In this document: piece after piece, positions 48,259-58,340 of the stretch
How the letters are laid out: the number at the start of each line of letters is the position of its first letter
Numbering within the stretch: position 1 is the first letter of the stretch
NCBI GenBank assembly: GCA_036924285.1
Contig: JAYKYS010000001.1
Location: 729,501-793,500, forward strand
Direction: 5' to 3'
DNA from: Asterella californica
Lineage: Eukaryota > Streptophyta > Marchantiopsida > Marchantiales > Aytoniaceae
Length of the DNA stretch: 64,000 nucleotides
Position numbers and translations under genes: made by a program
Notes under the pieces: model-generated
The model's input: the letters and a program-made list of their open reading frames with translations, nothing else
Database searches by the model: none
What the model was told of the DNA's origin: nothing

Positions 48259-49060
48259 TCACCGCATCTCCTTCACTATAGTCGGAGGCTCCCAAGTCAC
48301 AATCGCGTCCACCTTCTGCATGTGCGGGCCGACTCCTTCTGCACTAATTACATGTCCCAAGAAATTAATGCGCTCCAAACCAAACTCACTCTTGTCAATG
48401 TTGGCAAACAGCTTATGCTCCCGTAGCTTCGTTAACACCACCCTTAGTTGCTATGCGTGCGACTCCAAGGTTTTGGAGTAGATCAAGATGTCGTCAATGT
48501 AGACTATGACAAACTCGTCCATCTTCTCACGAAAAATTGTGTTCATCAATGTAGTGAACGTCGAAGGGGCGTTGCAGAGTCCAAATGGTCACCACGAATT
48601 CAAACGATCCGTATCTGGTTCGACAAGCGGTCTTCTCAACATCTGGGTCAGCTATCCGGATCTGATAATATCCTGACTTCAAGTCTATCCTGCTGAAGTA
48701 CTTCGCGCTCGCTAACCTATCAAAGAGGTCGTCTATCCTTGACAAGGGATAATTATTCTTCATCGTCACTTTATTGAGCGCACGATAATCTACGCAGAGT
48801 CGTAACTTCCCATCCTTCTTCTTTGCAAAAAGAACTGGGGCTCCATAAGGTGACTTGCTGGTTCTAATATATCCCCGCGCTAATAGCTCGCCGAGTTGTC
48901 TTTTCAACTCAATGAGTTCCACCTGATTGAGTCGATAAGGAGCTTTGGAAGGTGGTTCTGATCCTGGTAAGATCTCAATCTTGTGATCCACCACCCGCCT
49001 TGGAGATAACTCAGCAGGTAACTCATCCATCAAGACATCCTCAAACTCCTTAATCACTTC
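48259..49060 (-). pseudogene. Reverse transcriptase of the chromovirus
   Basis: The 5' half is in frame with protease: [53 protein letters not shown] and YGSFEFVV. A frameshift then occurs near 48,590, after which another frame carries the active-site box ([10 protein letters not shown], near 48,490). A TAG near 48,450 and the end of RT (NIDKSEFGLERINFLGHVIS) follow. The catalytic aspartates survive, but translation would stop. Confidence 0.92.
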
Positions 49061-49299
49061 ACGAAGTATCTCTGGAAGTTTAGTCGCATCTCTTGATGTT
49101 TCCTCTTGTCCGACAGCCACCATCAAATCTGCAACCCGCATCAAACACATGACTCCGTCGTTGAAGTCCATCTGTTTGCCTTTGATCAAATTCACCGTAA
49201 AGTCATCAATTTTCCGCGCCTTTCGGATCAGCCTCACTCCCAGCTTCCGCCCTTTAACTTTGACGTTCAACATCAAAGGTTTCCGCCTAAGTTCCACTT

Positions 49300-49690
49300 C
49301 GAACCTATCTAAGAAAGTGTTCTCCAAAACCGCATGGATATCATCCATCTCGCACACCGTGAAGTTTTCCGTGAACTCCAACTTCCCACACGCAAATCGT
49401 ACGTCCAAGGCCACTTCAGAAGTTTGGTACGTCTTGCCTTTGGCAAAGCGTACCTGAATAGGCTTGTCTACCTTGGAGGTAGACAAGCCCAACTTCTTCA
49501 CCAACGTCGAACTTATGAAGGAGTGGGTCGCTCCTGTGTCCATAAGGAAAGTAACATCATGATTAGCAACCTTGGCTTGTAGAAACATCAATCCTAGAGT
49601 CTTCTTCGTGGTTCTCAAGGTCACAGTCATCTGGCCCTCCAACAAGTCCTTTGCAACAAACGCATTCATGCTATAGTTACAAATCTTAGG
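49300..49690 (-). pseudogene. Aspartic protease of the chromovirus
   Basis: In the open frame 50218-48527, [13 protein letters not shown] (Asp at about 49,540) is the canonical retropepsin D-T-G site. It is followed by the expected beta-rich region ending at [11 protein letters not shown]. It lies between the zinc knuckle and RT, as in other chromoviruses. Confidence 0.9.
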
Positions 49691-50777
49691 TTTCGTGCAC
49701 CCCTTAGCAATATGACCCGCCTCGCCACAGTTGTAGCAAGTTAACTTAGCTCCATTGCCCTTCTGAGGTGTTTGTCCCTTAGGTTTTGCTCCTGTTTGCT
49801 GCCGCTTTGCTGCCGGAGCAAAAGTATCCTTCCGATCCTTCTCACCCCCATCCCATTGTCGCTTGAAGCCCTTGTTCTTCTTCTGGATCTTGTCCATGAT
49901 GCGTGGTTCAAAGAGCTTGTGTTGCTGGACTTCGTCGTCCCCAATTCGCTCTGCTAGCTTCAAAAGTTCAGCACATGTCGCAGGTAGCTCCGGCATTCGG
50001 AAGAGGGCCTTCTCCGAGCTAGACTTGAGTCCCTTTATAAATATACATATTTTGGTCTCCTCAGTCCACTTGGAGAACGAATCCAGCTTAGCACTGAACT
50101 CGCGCACATAAGCACTTAAGGTTTCCGTCTGCTTCAGCCTAACTAGCTCGACACCATCCCGAATCCTTTGATACTCCGGAGTGAATCGTCCCGCGAGCAA
50201 CTCTTTGAATCCTTCCAACTAAACGTCGAGACGGTCGGGGCATGCTCATCCCGGTATGCAGTCCACCAGAGGAGTGCATGGTCCTTCAAGAACGTAACCG
50301 CTGCTCTCACTTTGTCTGACTCATGAGCTTGTTGCGCCTCAAAGTATAGGTCCAACTCAGTTAAGAAATCCTTAACCTTGCGAGCCCGTCCTATACCTGA
50401 AAACGGGGTCGGCAAATTTGTCTTACAAAGCTTTCTGGTAGACAAGGAACTCCCTTGGCTTGTCTCAAGCTCAGCGATACGTTTATCCCTGGAGGCCATA
50501 CCCTCTTGCATGGTCTTCATCATTTTGATGAGTTCTGCATAAAAAGCTCCTTGACTTCTCGCGCCTTAATCGTTGGGCACCGTTGGCAAGACTCCATCTT
50601 GCTGCACTGGTGCCACAGCTGGAACAGGGCTCCCTTGACGTTGGGGTGAAGGTTGTCGGTTATCACCCCCTGACTACGCCTCGGGGCTAGCTCGAGTCGA
50701 TCTGATCCCGGTGTCAGTCGCTCCTCGTCTCTTAGTCTTCCTCTTGGAACTGTGTCCGTCGTCGACCATCGCTCCAA
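49691..50777 (-). pseudogene. Gag of the chromovirus with CCHC zinc knuckle
   Basis: Gag is spread over three frames. It has an N-terminal block (50777-50520), a capsid block (50523-50143) with LPTPFSGIGRARKVKDFL, LYFEAQ and ALLWW, and a C-terminal block from 50218 with [11 protein letters not shown]. That is followed by the knuckle [14 protein letters not shown] at 49738-49697. One missing T near 50,205 explains the shift between the last two blocks. Gag would form the particle and bind element RNA. Confidence 0.88.
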
Positions 50778-50876
50778 GTGTTCACCTAGAAATGTTGATC
50801 CACTTCATGTCTCGCGTCCCTCCTTAAGCGTCCAGCCTCCAACCGCTACCTTAAGTTCACGCTCCCCGAAGCGTCG

Positions 50877-50888
50877 GCTCTAATACCA
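50877..50888 (-). other. Primer-binding site, initiator tRNA-Met type
   Basis: The minus strand reads TGGTATTAGAGC, one base from the plant consensus TGGTATCAGAGC. It lies directly inside the 5' LTR and upstream of gag, where reverse transcription would be primed. Confidence 0.85.
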
Positions 50889-50895
50889 GATTTCG

Positions 50896-51995
50896 CACAC
50901 CTACCGCCTTGTTGCGCCAGCGGAAGCTCTTGCTCAGTAGGTCACGAAACTTACACCGCTAACCTGCAAATCACCATCACATATTAACGTCCATGCACCC
51001 TTTACCTTATCCCCAGCTGGTCCGGACCGGAGCCGGACCGTCTCCCTAATCATCAAGCTCAGCAGTCCCTAAGTCCCGACCTAGACCTGCTTAGGTCGGT
51101 CCTAAAACATGAACAAGTCACAAGATGACTTGGGGCGGACTTCCCATAAAGTCTAGGGTCCTAAACGGTGCCACCAGCACACCTAACGGCCCAACCGCCC
51201 GTGATGTCCGTCTGGGTCTAGGTTCCCGAACGGTGGTCTAACCCGCCGACTCGTTCCCTAGTCTTGCTCTAGTCCTTACATCATTCTTAAGTCCAGACGT
51301 CCAAGTCTGGATCGGAACATGCCTTGGAACCAGCCCAGCCATCACCTCATGCCCCCAGAGTCCACCCGCCGAACCTTGGGGTCGGATGACTCGTCTTGGC
51401 CCACTCAAGCATCGAGCCCCCCTTATATATACTTCTGGGGAATGGCGACCCCACCTTCCTCTTTGGTCCCTGAAAATTATACCACAACCCGATCACGGTT
51501 TCGGCTATAACTTTCAGCTCGGAGGTCAGTTCGAGGAGCGTTATGTATCATTGGAAAGCTCTCGCAGAGACCTTTCCAATGATACCTCACTCTCCTCGAG
51601 ATCTTACGTGGAACTCCGTCCACGACCTAAAACGTCCAACACTTAGTCATTTTTCTAAGGAACTGTGATCCAGACTTAGACTTGAACCCTGTGGTTGGAC
51701 CAGCGTCTGAACCACGATCCGTCTACGTCTTGGACCCACGCCTCGGTCCCATGTCTTAGACCGTTTCCAGACTCGCCCCCTTGGGTGAATGTTCGTCTGG
51801 GATCATCTTGGGGTAGGCCCTTGGGTCCTACCCCAATGTTCCAACCTTGGTTCAAAGAACCACTTAAGATTCTTTTGAACTCGACTTCTCGGCCAAGCTG
51901 TTCAGTCCTACTCGCAGCGTTCGCAACCTAACGCAAGTCCACTAGAGTTTTGTTGCTCGTGTTTGTGCCCGACCTTGAGATTGAGGGTCGCGACA
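50896..51995 (-). repeat. 5' LTR of the chromovirus
   Basis: The LTR starts at 51,995 (TGTCGCGACCC on the minus strand) and ends within about 10 bp of the primer site. Its first 367 bp match the truncated 3' LTR. The inner end is placed by the primer site alone, because the other LTR lacks that part. A palindromic stretch around 51,550-51,590 (CATTGGAAAG... CTTTCCAATG) lies inside. Confidence 0.85.
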
Positions 51996-53055
51996 GTTGA
52001 AGGTCTCGACGAAGAACTTCTCTGAGCGCCTTAAGGAGTTATCTAACGAGAAGCCGGAATTACACAGGAGTCGGGAAGCATACTTGGTGACCGTTGCTGA
52101 GCTGACGAAGGAGACTGAAGATCTTCGGGCGAAGGTTGATGATAGTGAAGATCTTCGGAAGAAGTTGATGCCGGTGCTATCAGCGTATGTGACTTCGGGA
52201 CTTGATACTGAAGAGCTAGCTCTTCTTCGGACACTCAAGTCGGAGGTGGTGCAAACGGACGCGAACCCAGACGGTGTGAAAGCACGCCTTTCTAGACTTA
52301 GGCAGAAAGTAGGTAGAGAGTTAGGAGAGATACGAGCGAACGCGGAAGTTCAGTTAGAAGAGTTTAGAGTGCAGTTAGGCTTAGGAGTGTAGATCTGTGA
52401 AGATGAAGACCGATCGTAAGGTAGTGAAGGGTTTCCACCTTCTTAGGAAAATAAGCAGTTAGCACAGTTAGAAAACAGTTAGGTTAAGACGAAGGAGTAT
52501 ATAAGCAGTGCGATCCTCAAACCTCGTGCCTTTTTCCATGTTTTCAGTTCTTTATTAATTAATTTCTATTTTCCAAAAGCGTAGAGCGATGTTGTGAATG
52601 TTTTGAACGAAGATATTTTCCTCCGAATATTCGGAGTTTGCTGTCGCAGGTGTAATCCTGATTGACGAAGATCTTCGTCTTCAACTTAAACGAAGAGACT
52701 TCGATCCGTAGAAATTTGAAAGAAGATCTTCGGCCGAAGATGAACCTGAATCTTCGCCAAAGTGTTTTAACGAAGATCTGAGAATAAATCAGTTACTGTG
52801 AAGAAGAAGAAGCATAAGTTAAATTGTAAGGAGAGTTTGGATGATGGTGGCTTCGTCTTAAGTTTACTCACTTCAAATAACTGGGTCTCCTTATGAGTGG
52901 GGATTTAGTTGGAAGAACATTCCTTAGGAAGAGTAGGGGCTTAGTCTTGGAATCTTGATGTGAAGTCTGTATTCTTCTGTCTTTTCAGAAGAAGACAAGT
53001 AACATCTCAGCAGTATTTTACATTCTTCATTCATTCACACAATCGTCTTCTCCGA
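51996..53055 (+). repeat. Left arm of a ~1.05-kb inverted repeat (element B)
   Basis: This arm is the reverse complement, with scattered differences, of 54,906-55,956. It contains the 3' end of the element B accessory ORF (51,997-52,392, ending TAG) and the outer part of the element B LTR. The arm begins exactly where the chromovirus LTR ends. Confidence 0.88.
51997..52392 (+). pseudogene. 3' end of accessory coiled-coil ORF, copy 2
   Basis: The frame gives 131 residues matching the C-terminus of the ORF at 55,647-56,891. Both have VSTK(N/S)FSERLKELSNEK, then SAYVTSGLDTEELALL and DGVKARLSRLR. This copy continues past the point where the other has TAG (here CAG at 52,303-52,305) to a natural-looking end EEFRVQLGLGV. 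It lacks its 5' part, cut by the chromovirus. Confidence 0.8.
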
Positions 53056-53245
53056 AAGATAACTTAAATCAGCTAGAAAGCGTGCATGGGCGACACGCAA
53101 ATACAACCCATGAGCTTAAACCCCTATCAACATGGTAATCAACCTATTAAGACTCAAAATATATAACATCATCCAAAAATGGACTTCTCTGAGGTCTTAA
53201 CTTCACTCAGAGAGACTAACGCCTGACAGAGAAGTGAATCATTTA

Positions 53246-54565
53246 CTATGTGAAATGATTCACATCACGACAACGGGGGAAGATCATCGCCCTTGCAGAG
53301 GAGAAGATGATATGGAAGACGCAGCGAGAAGCCGCAAGATCTTCTGATTCGATCAAGATCAGTATCCTCTTTGTTGGCATGTGATACTGCCTCAAATTGT
53401 TTAACAAAAGAATCAGCTCCTTCTCCATCTCCATCACTGTCAGAATCTTCTCCGTCAAATTTAGGATAATTTGGCAAGTAAACGATGGCGCTCCTGACGG
53501 TGGTGGTACCTCTGTCATTGGGTGAAGTACTGTTGGGAGTGTGACTGATGGATATTGCTTCTGTCTGTATATTGGTTGTACTGGCAAGGATGAAGGCACC
53601 ACTGACTTAGTGTTAAACAAATTCCCCGACGGCTGAAGAGTAAGATGTGCAAGATTGTTTACAACAATGTTACTTGCTCTCAAATCAAGAAGATTCGCTT
53701 CGGGAGAATGGACTTCGGCCGAATGCTCTTCAGTTGATTTACTCTCGACTCCCCGTACGTCGTCTATCTTCTTTGGTGAAGACGATGTGGAGGCCTCTTG
53801 GCTCCGTAACTTGAAAAGTGATACTCCTGGAGTCCCGTGTGGCCTGAGGTTCGGGATTTGATGTACAAGTGTTCTCAAGAGTAACAATTCTCGAATTAAA
53901 TCCTCTCCCCTCTGTTTCTTCAGCAATTCCACAAAGGTTGTGATTTCTGGTCCATGTCGAACGATTAATTCTAAGGCAGTTTCTGCTTTCGGATTCGGAT
54001 CGTCTGCAAGAGTAGTCAAGATATTCAGTTCTGACTTATCTGAACTTGAAGATGAAGATGAAACTGAAACTTGGAATAGCTCCACTCTTCAAAGAGAAGC
54101 AGTTTCTTCTCTATCTGTATCTTCGTCTTCAGTTAAAATCCCCTTGTCTTTCTGTGTTGGTTCGAACAGACATTCATGTAAACTTGTGGTCCTTGAAGGG
54201 AATGGTAACCATGGTGCGTCCTTAGGTGAACTCTCTCCACTCCGTATGCTCGAGCTTGGAGATTCGATGTCACCCTTCTTCTTCCAATATGTACGCTCGT
54301 CTTTCTCGTAACGCGTTCGTGGTGAGATAGGTACTGAGCTTCTTCCAAGTGAAGATGAAGTCCCTTCAGATAAATTCTTCACTTCCTGCCACTTCTGAGC
54401 TGCTTGTCGCCTTCGCTCCTTTGTGGCCTCCTTCTGGCGTTGGACTTCTTCCAACAGTTGTTCTCGAACCAATCTTCTTTTCAGCGCTCGTCTTGCCCTT
54501 CTCGTTTTCTGATCTTCGTCAGAAGGCGCTCGTGTTCCCCCCGACATACATGTCGACGGTAACAA
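53246..54565 (-). pseudogene. Gag region of element B (Gypsy)
   Basis: Block 1 (54565-54089) is basic then acidic, with RRARRALKRRLVREQ, a Gln/Glu-rich helix and many Ser. Block 2 (54085-53246) continues with LVRHGPEITTFVELLKKQRG and a Ser-rich linker. A shifted frame (53477-53265) then reads PNYPKFDGE, SFVKQFEAVSHANKE and DTDLDRIR, typical of the start of a Gypsy capsid domain. The gene begins 34 bp inside the primer-binding site. It is interrupted by a stop between blocks and a frameshift near 53,460, and it ends near 53,250 where unrelated sequence starts. Confidence 0.7.
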
Positions 54566-54598
54566 TATACTGAACTTATGTAAAAGTTAAATCTGTAT

Positions 54599-54615
54599 CC
54601 CGGGCAGCGGCGCCA
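54599..54615 (-). other. Primer-binding site of element B
   Basis: The minus strand reads TGGCGCCGCTGCCCGGG, close to the TGGCGCCGTTGCCGGGG primer site of plant Tat/Athila-type Gypsy elements. It lies between LTR and gag, which fixes the orientation of element B as minus. Confidence 0.8.
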
Positions 54616-55600
54616 ACAAGTTTTATGTTTCTATATGTAACAACCCAGAGAAACACAAAGTATCAAAAATAGTAGATTAAGGATCGTTCCCACGAAGATA
54701 CAGTTAACAATTACATAAAACACAGTACAAGAATGTCACAAAGGTAATTCACATAGTTTTCTGTTATTCTCACAGAATAGAATAATGTCCGGATGAGAGT
54801 TTAAGTCTGATAATAAATCAAACCCAAGCAAAACCTGATAAATTGAATACAAACAACAATGAAATAGTTCTTTGATCAAGGACCCTTCCAACAAAACAAA
54901 CAAAAGATTCGAGAAGACAATTGTGTGAATGAATGAAGAATGTAAAATACTGCTGAAATGTTACTTGTCTTCTTCTAAAAAGATAGAAGAATACAGATTT
55001 CACATCAAGATTTCAAGACTAAGCCCCTACTCTTCCTAAGGAATGTCCTTCCAACTAAATCCCCACTCATAAGGATACCCAATTATTTGGAATGAGTAAA
55101 CTTAAGACGAAGCCACCATCATCCGAACTCTCCTTACAATTTAACTTATGCTTCTTCCACTTCACAGTAACTGATTTATTCTCAGATCTTCGTTTAAACA
55201 CCTTGGCAAAGATTCAGGTTCATCTTCGGTCGAAGATCTTCTTTCAAGTTTCTAAGGACCGAAGTCTCTTCGTTCAAGTTGAAGACGAAGATCTTCGTCA
55301 ATCAGGATTACACCTGCGACAGCAAACTCCGAATATTCGGAGGAAAATATCTTCGTCCAAAACATTCACAACATTGCTCCGCGCTTTTGGGAAATAGAAA
55401 TTAATTAATAAAGAACTGAAAACATGGAAAAAGGCACGAGGCTTGAGGATCGCGCTGCTTATATACTCCTTCGTCTTAACGTAACTGTTTTTTTTAACTG
55501 TGCTAACTGCTTATCTTCCTAAGAAGATGGAAATCCTTCACTACCCTACGATCGGTCTTCATCTTCACAGATCTACACTCTGTACTCTAAACTCTTCTAA
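54616..55600 (-). repeat. LTR of element B
   Basis: The inner end is set by the primer site. It contains ATCGTTCCCACGAAGA near 54,683. A partial direct copy of 54,636-54,905 lies at 60,189-60,461. The outer end is not exact; it should lie just beyond the accessory ORF end, near 55,580-55,600. It is flanked by element-internal sequence on both sides. Confidence 0.65.
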
Positions 55601-55956
55601 CTGAACTTCTGCTCGGTCGTATCTCTCTTAACTCTCTACCTACTTTCTACCTAAGTCTAGAAAGGCGCGCTTTCACACCGTCTGGGTTCGCGTCCGCTTG
55701 CACCACCTCCGACCTGAGTGTCCGAAGAAGAGCAAGCTCTTCAGTATCAAGTCCCGAAGTCACATACGCTGATAGAACCGGCATCAACTTCTTCCGAAGA
55801 TCTTCGCTGTCATCAACCTTCGCCCGAAGACCTTCAGTCTCCTTCGTCAGCTCAGCAACTATCACCAAGTATGCTTCCCAACTCCTGTGCAATTCCGCCT
55901 TCTCATTAGATAACTCCTTAAGGCGCTCAGAGAAACTCTTCGTTGAGACCTTCAAC
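54906..55956 (-). repeat. Right arm of the ~1.05-kb inverted repeat
   Basis: Partner of 51,996-53,055. Landmarks on its minus strand are GAGAGTTCGGATGATGGTGG, CTTCGTCTTAAGTTTACTC and the accessory ORF C-terminus. The spacer between arms (about 1.85 kb) holds the element B gag, primer site and inner LTR. Confidence 0.88.
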
Positions 55957-57233
55957 TCGTCGTCCTTCGTCTTCACAACGGCTTTGAGCTCTTCGCACTG
56001 ACGCCGAAGACCTTGTAATTCTTTCTCAGCTTCCAATCGAAGCTTGGTCGCATTCCTCGTCTCTTCGCGAAGATTGTTCTTCTCTTGTCGCCAAGTCCCC
56101 TTCGTGAAATGAGTTCTGGCGAGCAACTCGGGTAAAGACAACTTCTTCCCGACCTCCTCTTCGTATTCGGCCCTATTCTCCTCCAGAAGTCTAAGTATTG
56201 GAACTACCACTTCTGCGCCGAAGATCATCGCCTTCTGAAATTTGTCACTGTCTCCGAGTGTGGGTCCTTCAAAAGTGCCTTCGCCCAAGTTCATGGTTCC
56301 TTCGATCTTCGCCCCCGAGCTACTTAGCTCGACGGTCTCCTTCTTAGTTCCCTTCGCTTTCTTCCTCGCCTTCGGCTTCTCAGCTGATTTGTCCGATGGC
56401 GAAGTTGGTAGACCCATTTTTCTCTTACCACGGCGCTTCGCGATGTCTTCGGCCGACTCAGGAATCTCCACTTGTACCTCGGGTGTGTCTTCAGTGGGCG
56501 CATTCGTCAAAGTCTCCACTCGCTGACTCGCCTCTACGTGCTCGTCTTCGTGGATTGATGAAAGATCTTCGCCCTCACACTCTTCGTCTTCACCGAAGCC
56601 TAACTGCTTCACGTCCTTCTCGGTCAACCATCCCATACCAAAGTAAAATACACTAATAAATCCACCGAGGTAGACGTAATCTTGCTTCGTCCAGATGCGA
56701 TGTACCTCTTCATGGAAGATCTTCGCCCAATGTGCTCGTCTTCCGACGAAGATGTTCTCGAAGAAACACACCTTCCAAGCAGACAAGTAAGTTGTGCGCC
56801 TCGGGCTCAGAATTAACATAATCGCCTCGGCGATCTTCTTCTTCACCGGGTCGCGGTAATCGGCTAATTTGTAGCCATTCGTCGGGTGCAAAGGATGCGC
56901 GAAAAGTTCTCCGTAGTCGTGGCCTCCTTCATCAGGCTCTTCATCGAGGCGTTGTCGAAGAGCAAATCTCCCTTCTCACCCGCTTCGTCTAACAAGATCC
57001 CAGTTCTCCAACGTCCAGTTGCCTGGTCTTGCATATCCCTCTTTGCCGCCATGGTCTTCGCACATTCGTATCTGGCTAATAAATTTACCAGACATTCTGG
57101 TCCAACCTCCCCATGTCAAGAAGCTAAGACCAAGGTCCTTCAGCTTCGGCCAAAGATTCCGTAACTCTTCCTGATCTAACTCGGAAGCTCGAATGCATGG
57201 TAACTTCGAAGAGGAAGCCATCACGTCCTGCAA
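55647..57233 (-). pseudogene. Element B accessory ORF: plant-mobile-domain-like with coiled coil
   Basis: Three overlapping frames form one broken gene: 57233-57100 (ELDQEELRNLWPKL), 57052-56864 (GILLDEAGEKGDLLFDNASM) and 56891-55647. The last is 414 codons. Its N-terminal globular part has KLADYRDPVKKKIAEAIML, then SAWKVCFFENIFVGRRAHWA and DYVYLGGFISVFYFGMGWL. An acidic/basic linker follows, with RKKAKGTKKETV, then a long coiled coil (ELLARTHF... EELKAVVKTKDDELKV). It ends prematurely at TAG (55,647-55,649) where the other copy has CAG. The globular part resembles the plant mobile/transposon-protein domains carried by some plant retroelements. That assignment is from memory. It precedes an LTR in the same orientation as gag, so it looks like a 3' accessory ORF. 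Confidence 0.6.
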
Positions 57234-57779
57234 ACTCTTGAATGTCTTCGCCTAATGCGCTAGCCTTCGTTCAAGTTAATCCTTCGTCCAAATGTGAGCC
57301 TTCGCCCTAATCTGAGCCTTCGCCCTAATTTGACAACCTCCGCTTGAACTCTCTCCGCAGATTCGAAATCACTGTGCGCTAAAAGTAAATTTGGATAATG
57401 AGCTAGATTTCCAAGTATATAGTTAGGTTCGACCACCTTACACGTACCGAAGTTATCACTCGTTCCTCCGCTACCGGACTGACAAGGGTCTGCGCAGACT
57501 ATCTTCGTCTTCGTCGCTTGTATTCTTGTCTGTCTTCGGCTGTAACACTCATTGACTTACTCGTGAAGAGATTATGTTCCAAGGGAATGTATTCTGAAGA
57601 AGTCTTTCTCTATCTCCTTACTCAGGTACTTCCAGTGAAGGTCTTCTTCCGAAGATCTTCACAATCGCTCTTCTTCACTAAAACTAAGCTATTCTTCTTC
57701 TATTTTCATTATTTCTTCTACAAACTTCTACATTTCGATCTTTTTCTATTAAAAATTGAAAAAATGGGCTTTACAGAAG

Positions 57780-58036
57780 GCATAAGTAGGATCGAAGAGT
57801 AGGATTTATACACATTAGACACATGAACGCATTCAGCACATTGGGTACATGCTATACAGTGCACACTACACCCGATGTTAGAGACATACGAATAAACTAG
57901 GATTATACCGGAGGGGTCTGCATGCTCGTTACCAGCAGTGGTACGAAGATATAGATAGAGGTAGTAGACAGTTTAGGAACAGGGAATGGCATCCTCATGC
58001 AGTCTTGTTGGCTAGACTGGTGTGTCGAGGAGTAGG
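57780..58036 (+). repeat. Inverted copy of the block at 43,500-43,777
   Basis: About 257 bp with the landmarks given for the partner block. It lies immediately upstream of a Gypsy protease remnant. It is more degenerate here than at 43.5 kb at the B-box-like site. Confidence 0.8.
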
Positions 58037-58039
58037 TTG

Positions 58040-58340
58040 TCTTCTGAAGAATGTACCCATTGATTCCAGCTCCGGAGTTAACATCATGACTGAAGAAACG
58101 GCGCATGCCTTAGGCTTCACTGAGTTCCAACCTACTCCGAGAATCCTCAGAATGGCGGACCAGACTAGAAGACGATCTTTGGGGCAACTGAAAGATGTCT
58201 TGACGGTAATTGGGGGAGTATCTTTTTACCTCACTTACATTATTTTGCGACCTGTAGCTAGGGTTGGATATCAGGTATTGATAGGAAGACCATGGCTGTA
58301 TGCTGCAAATGTAAATACCGATTGGAGAAACATCGTTTGA
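58040..58340 (+). pseudogene. Protease remnant of a plus-strand Gypsy element
   Basis: NVPIDSSSGVNIMTEETAHA is the retropepsin active-site region, with D-S-S where D-S-G or D-T-G is usual. It is followed by ILRMADQTRRRSLGQLKDV and GYQVLIGRPWLYAANVNTDW, the standard end of the domain. The next block starts in another frame, so the gene is broken. Confidence 0.82.

Larger units (their letters stand above)
45102..51995 (-). mobile_element. Ty3/Gypsy chromovirus, 3'-truncated and decayed
   Basis: The order on the minus strand is 5' LTR, tRNA-Met-type primer site, gag, protease, RT, RNase H, integrase, chromodomain, purine tract, partial 3' LTR. The C-terminal chromodomain identifies a chromovirus; the TGTCGCGACCC LTR start fits plant chromoviruses. 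Only 365 bp of the 3' LTR remain. All coding parts carry stops or frameshifts, so the copy cannot act alone. The right edge (51,995) abuts a partial copy of the element B accessory ORF. The left edge abuts a gag-like ORF of another family, which shows nesting plus deletion. Confidence 0.95.
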
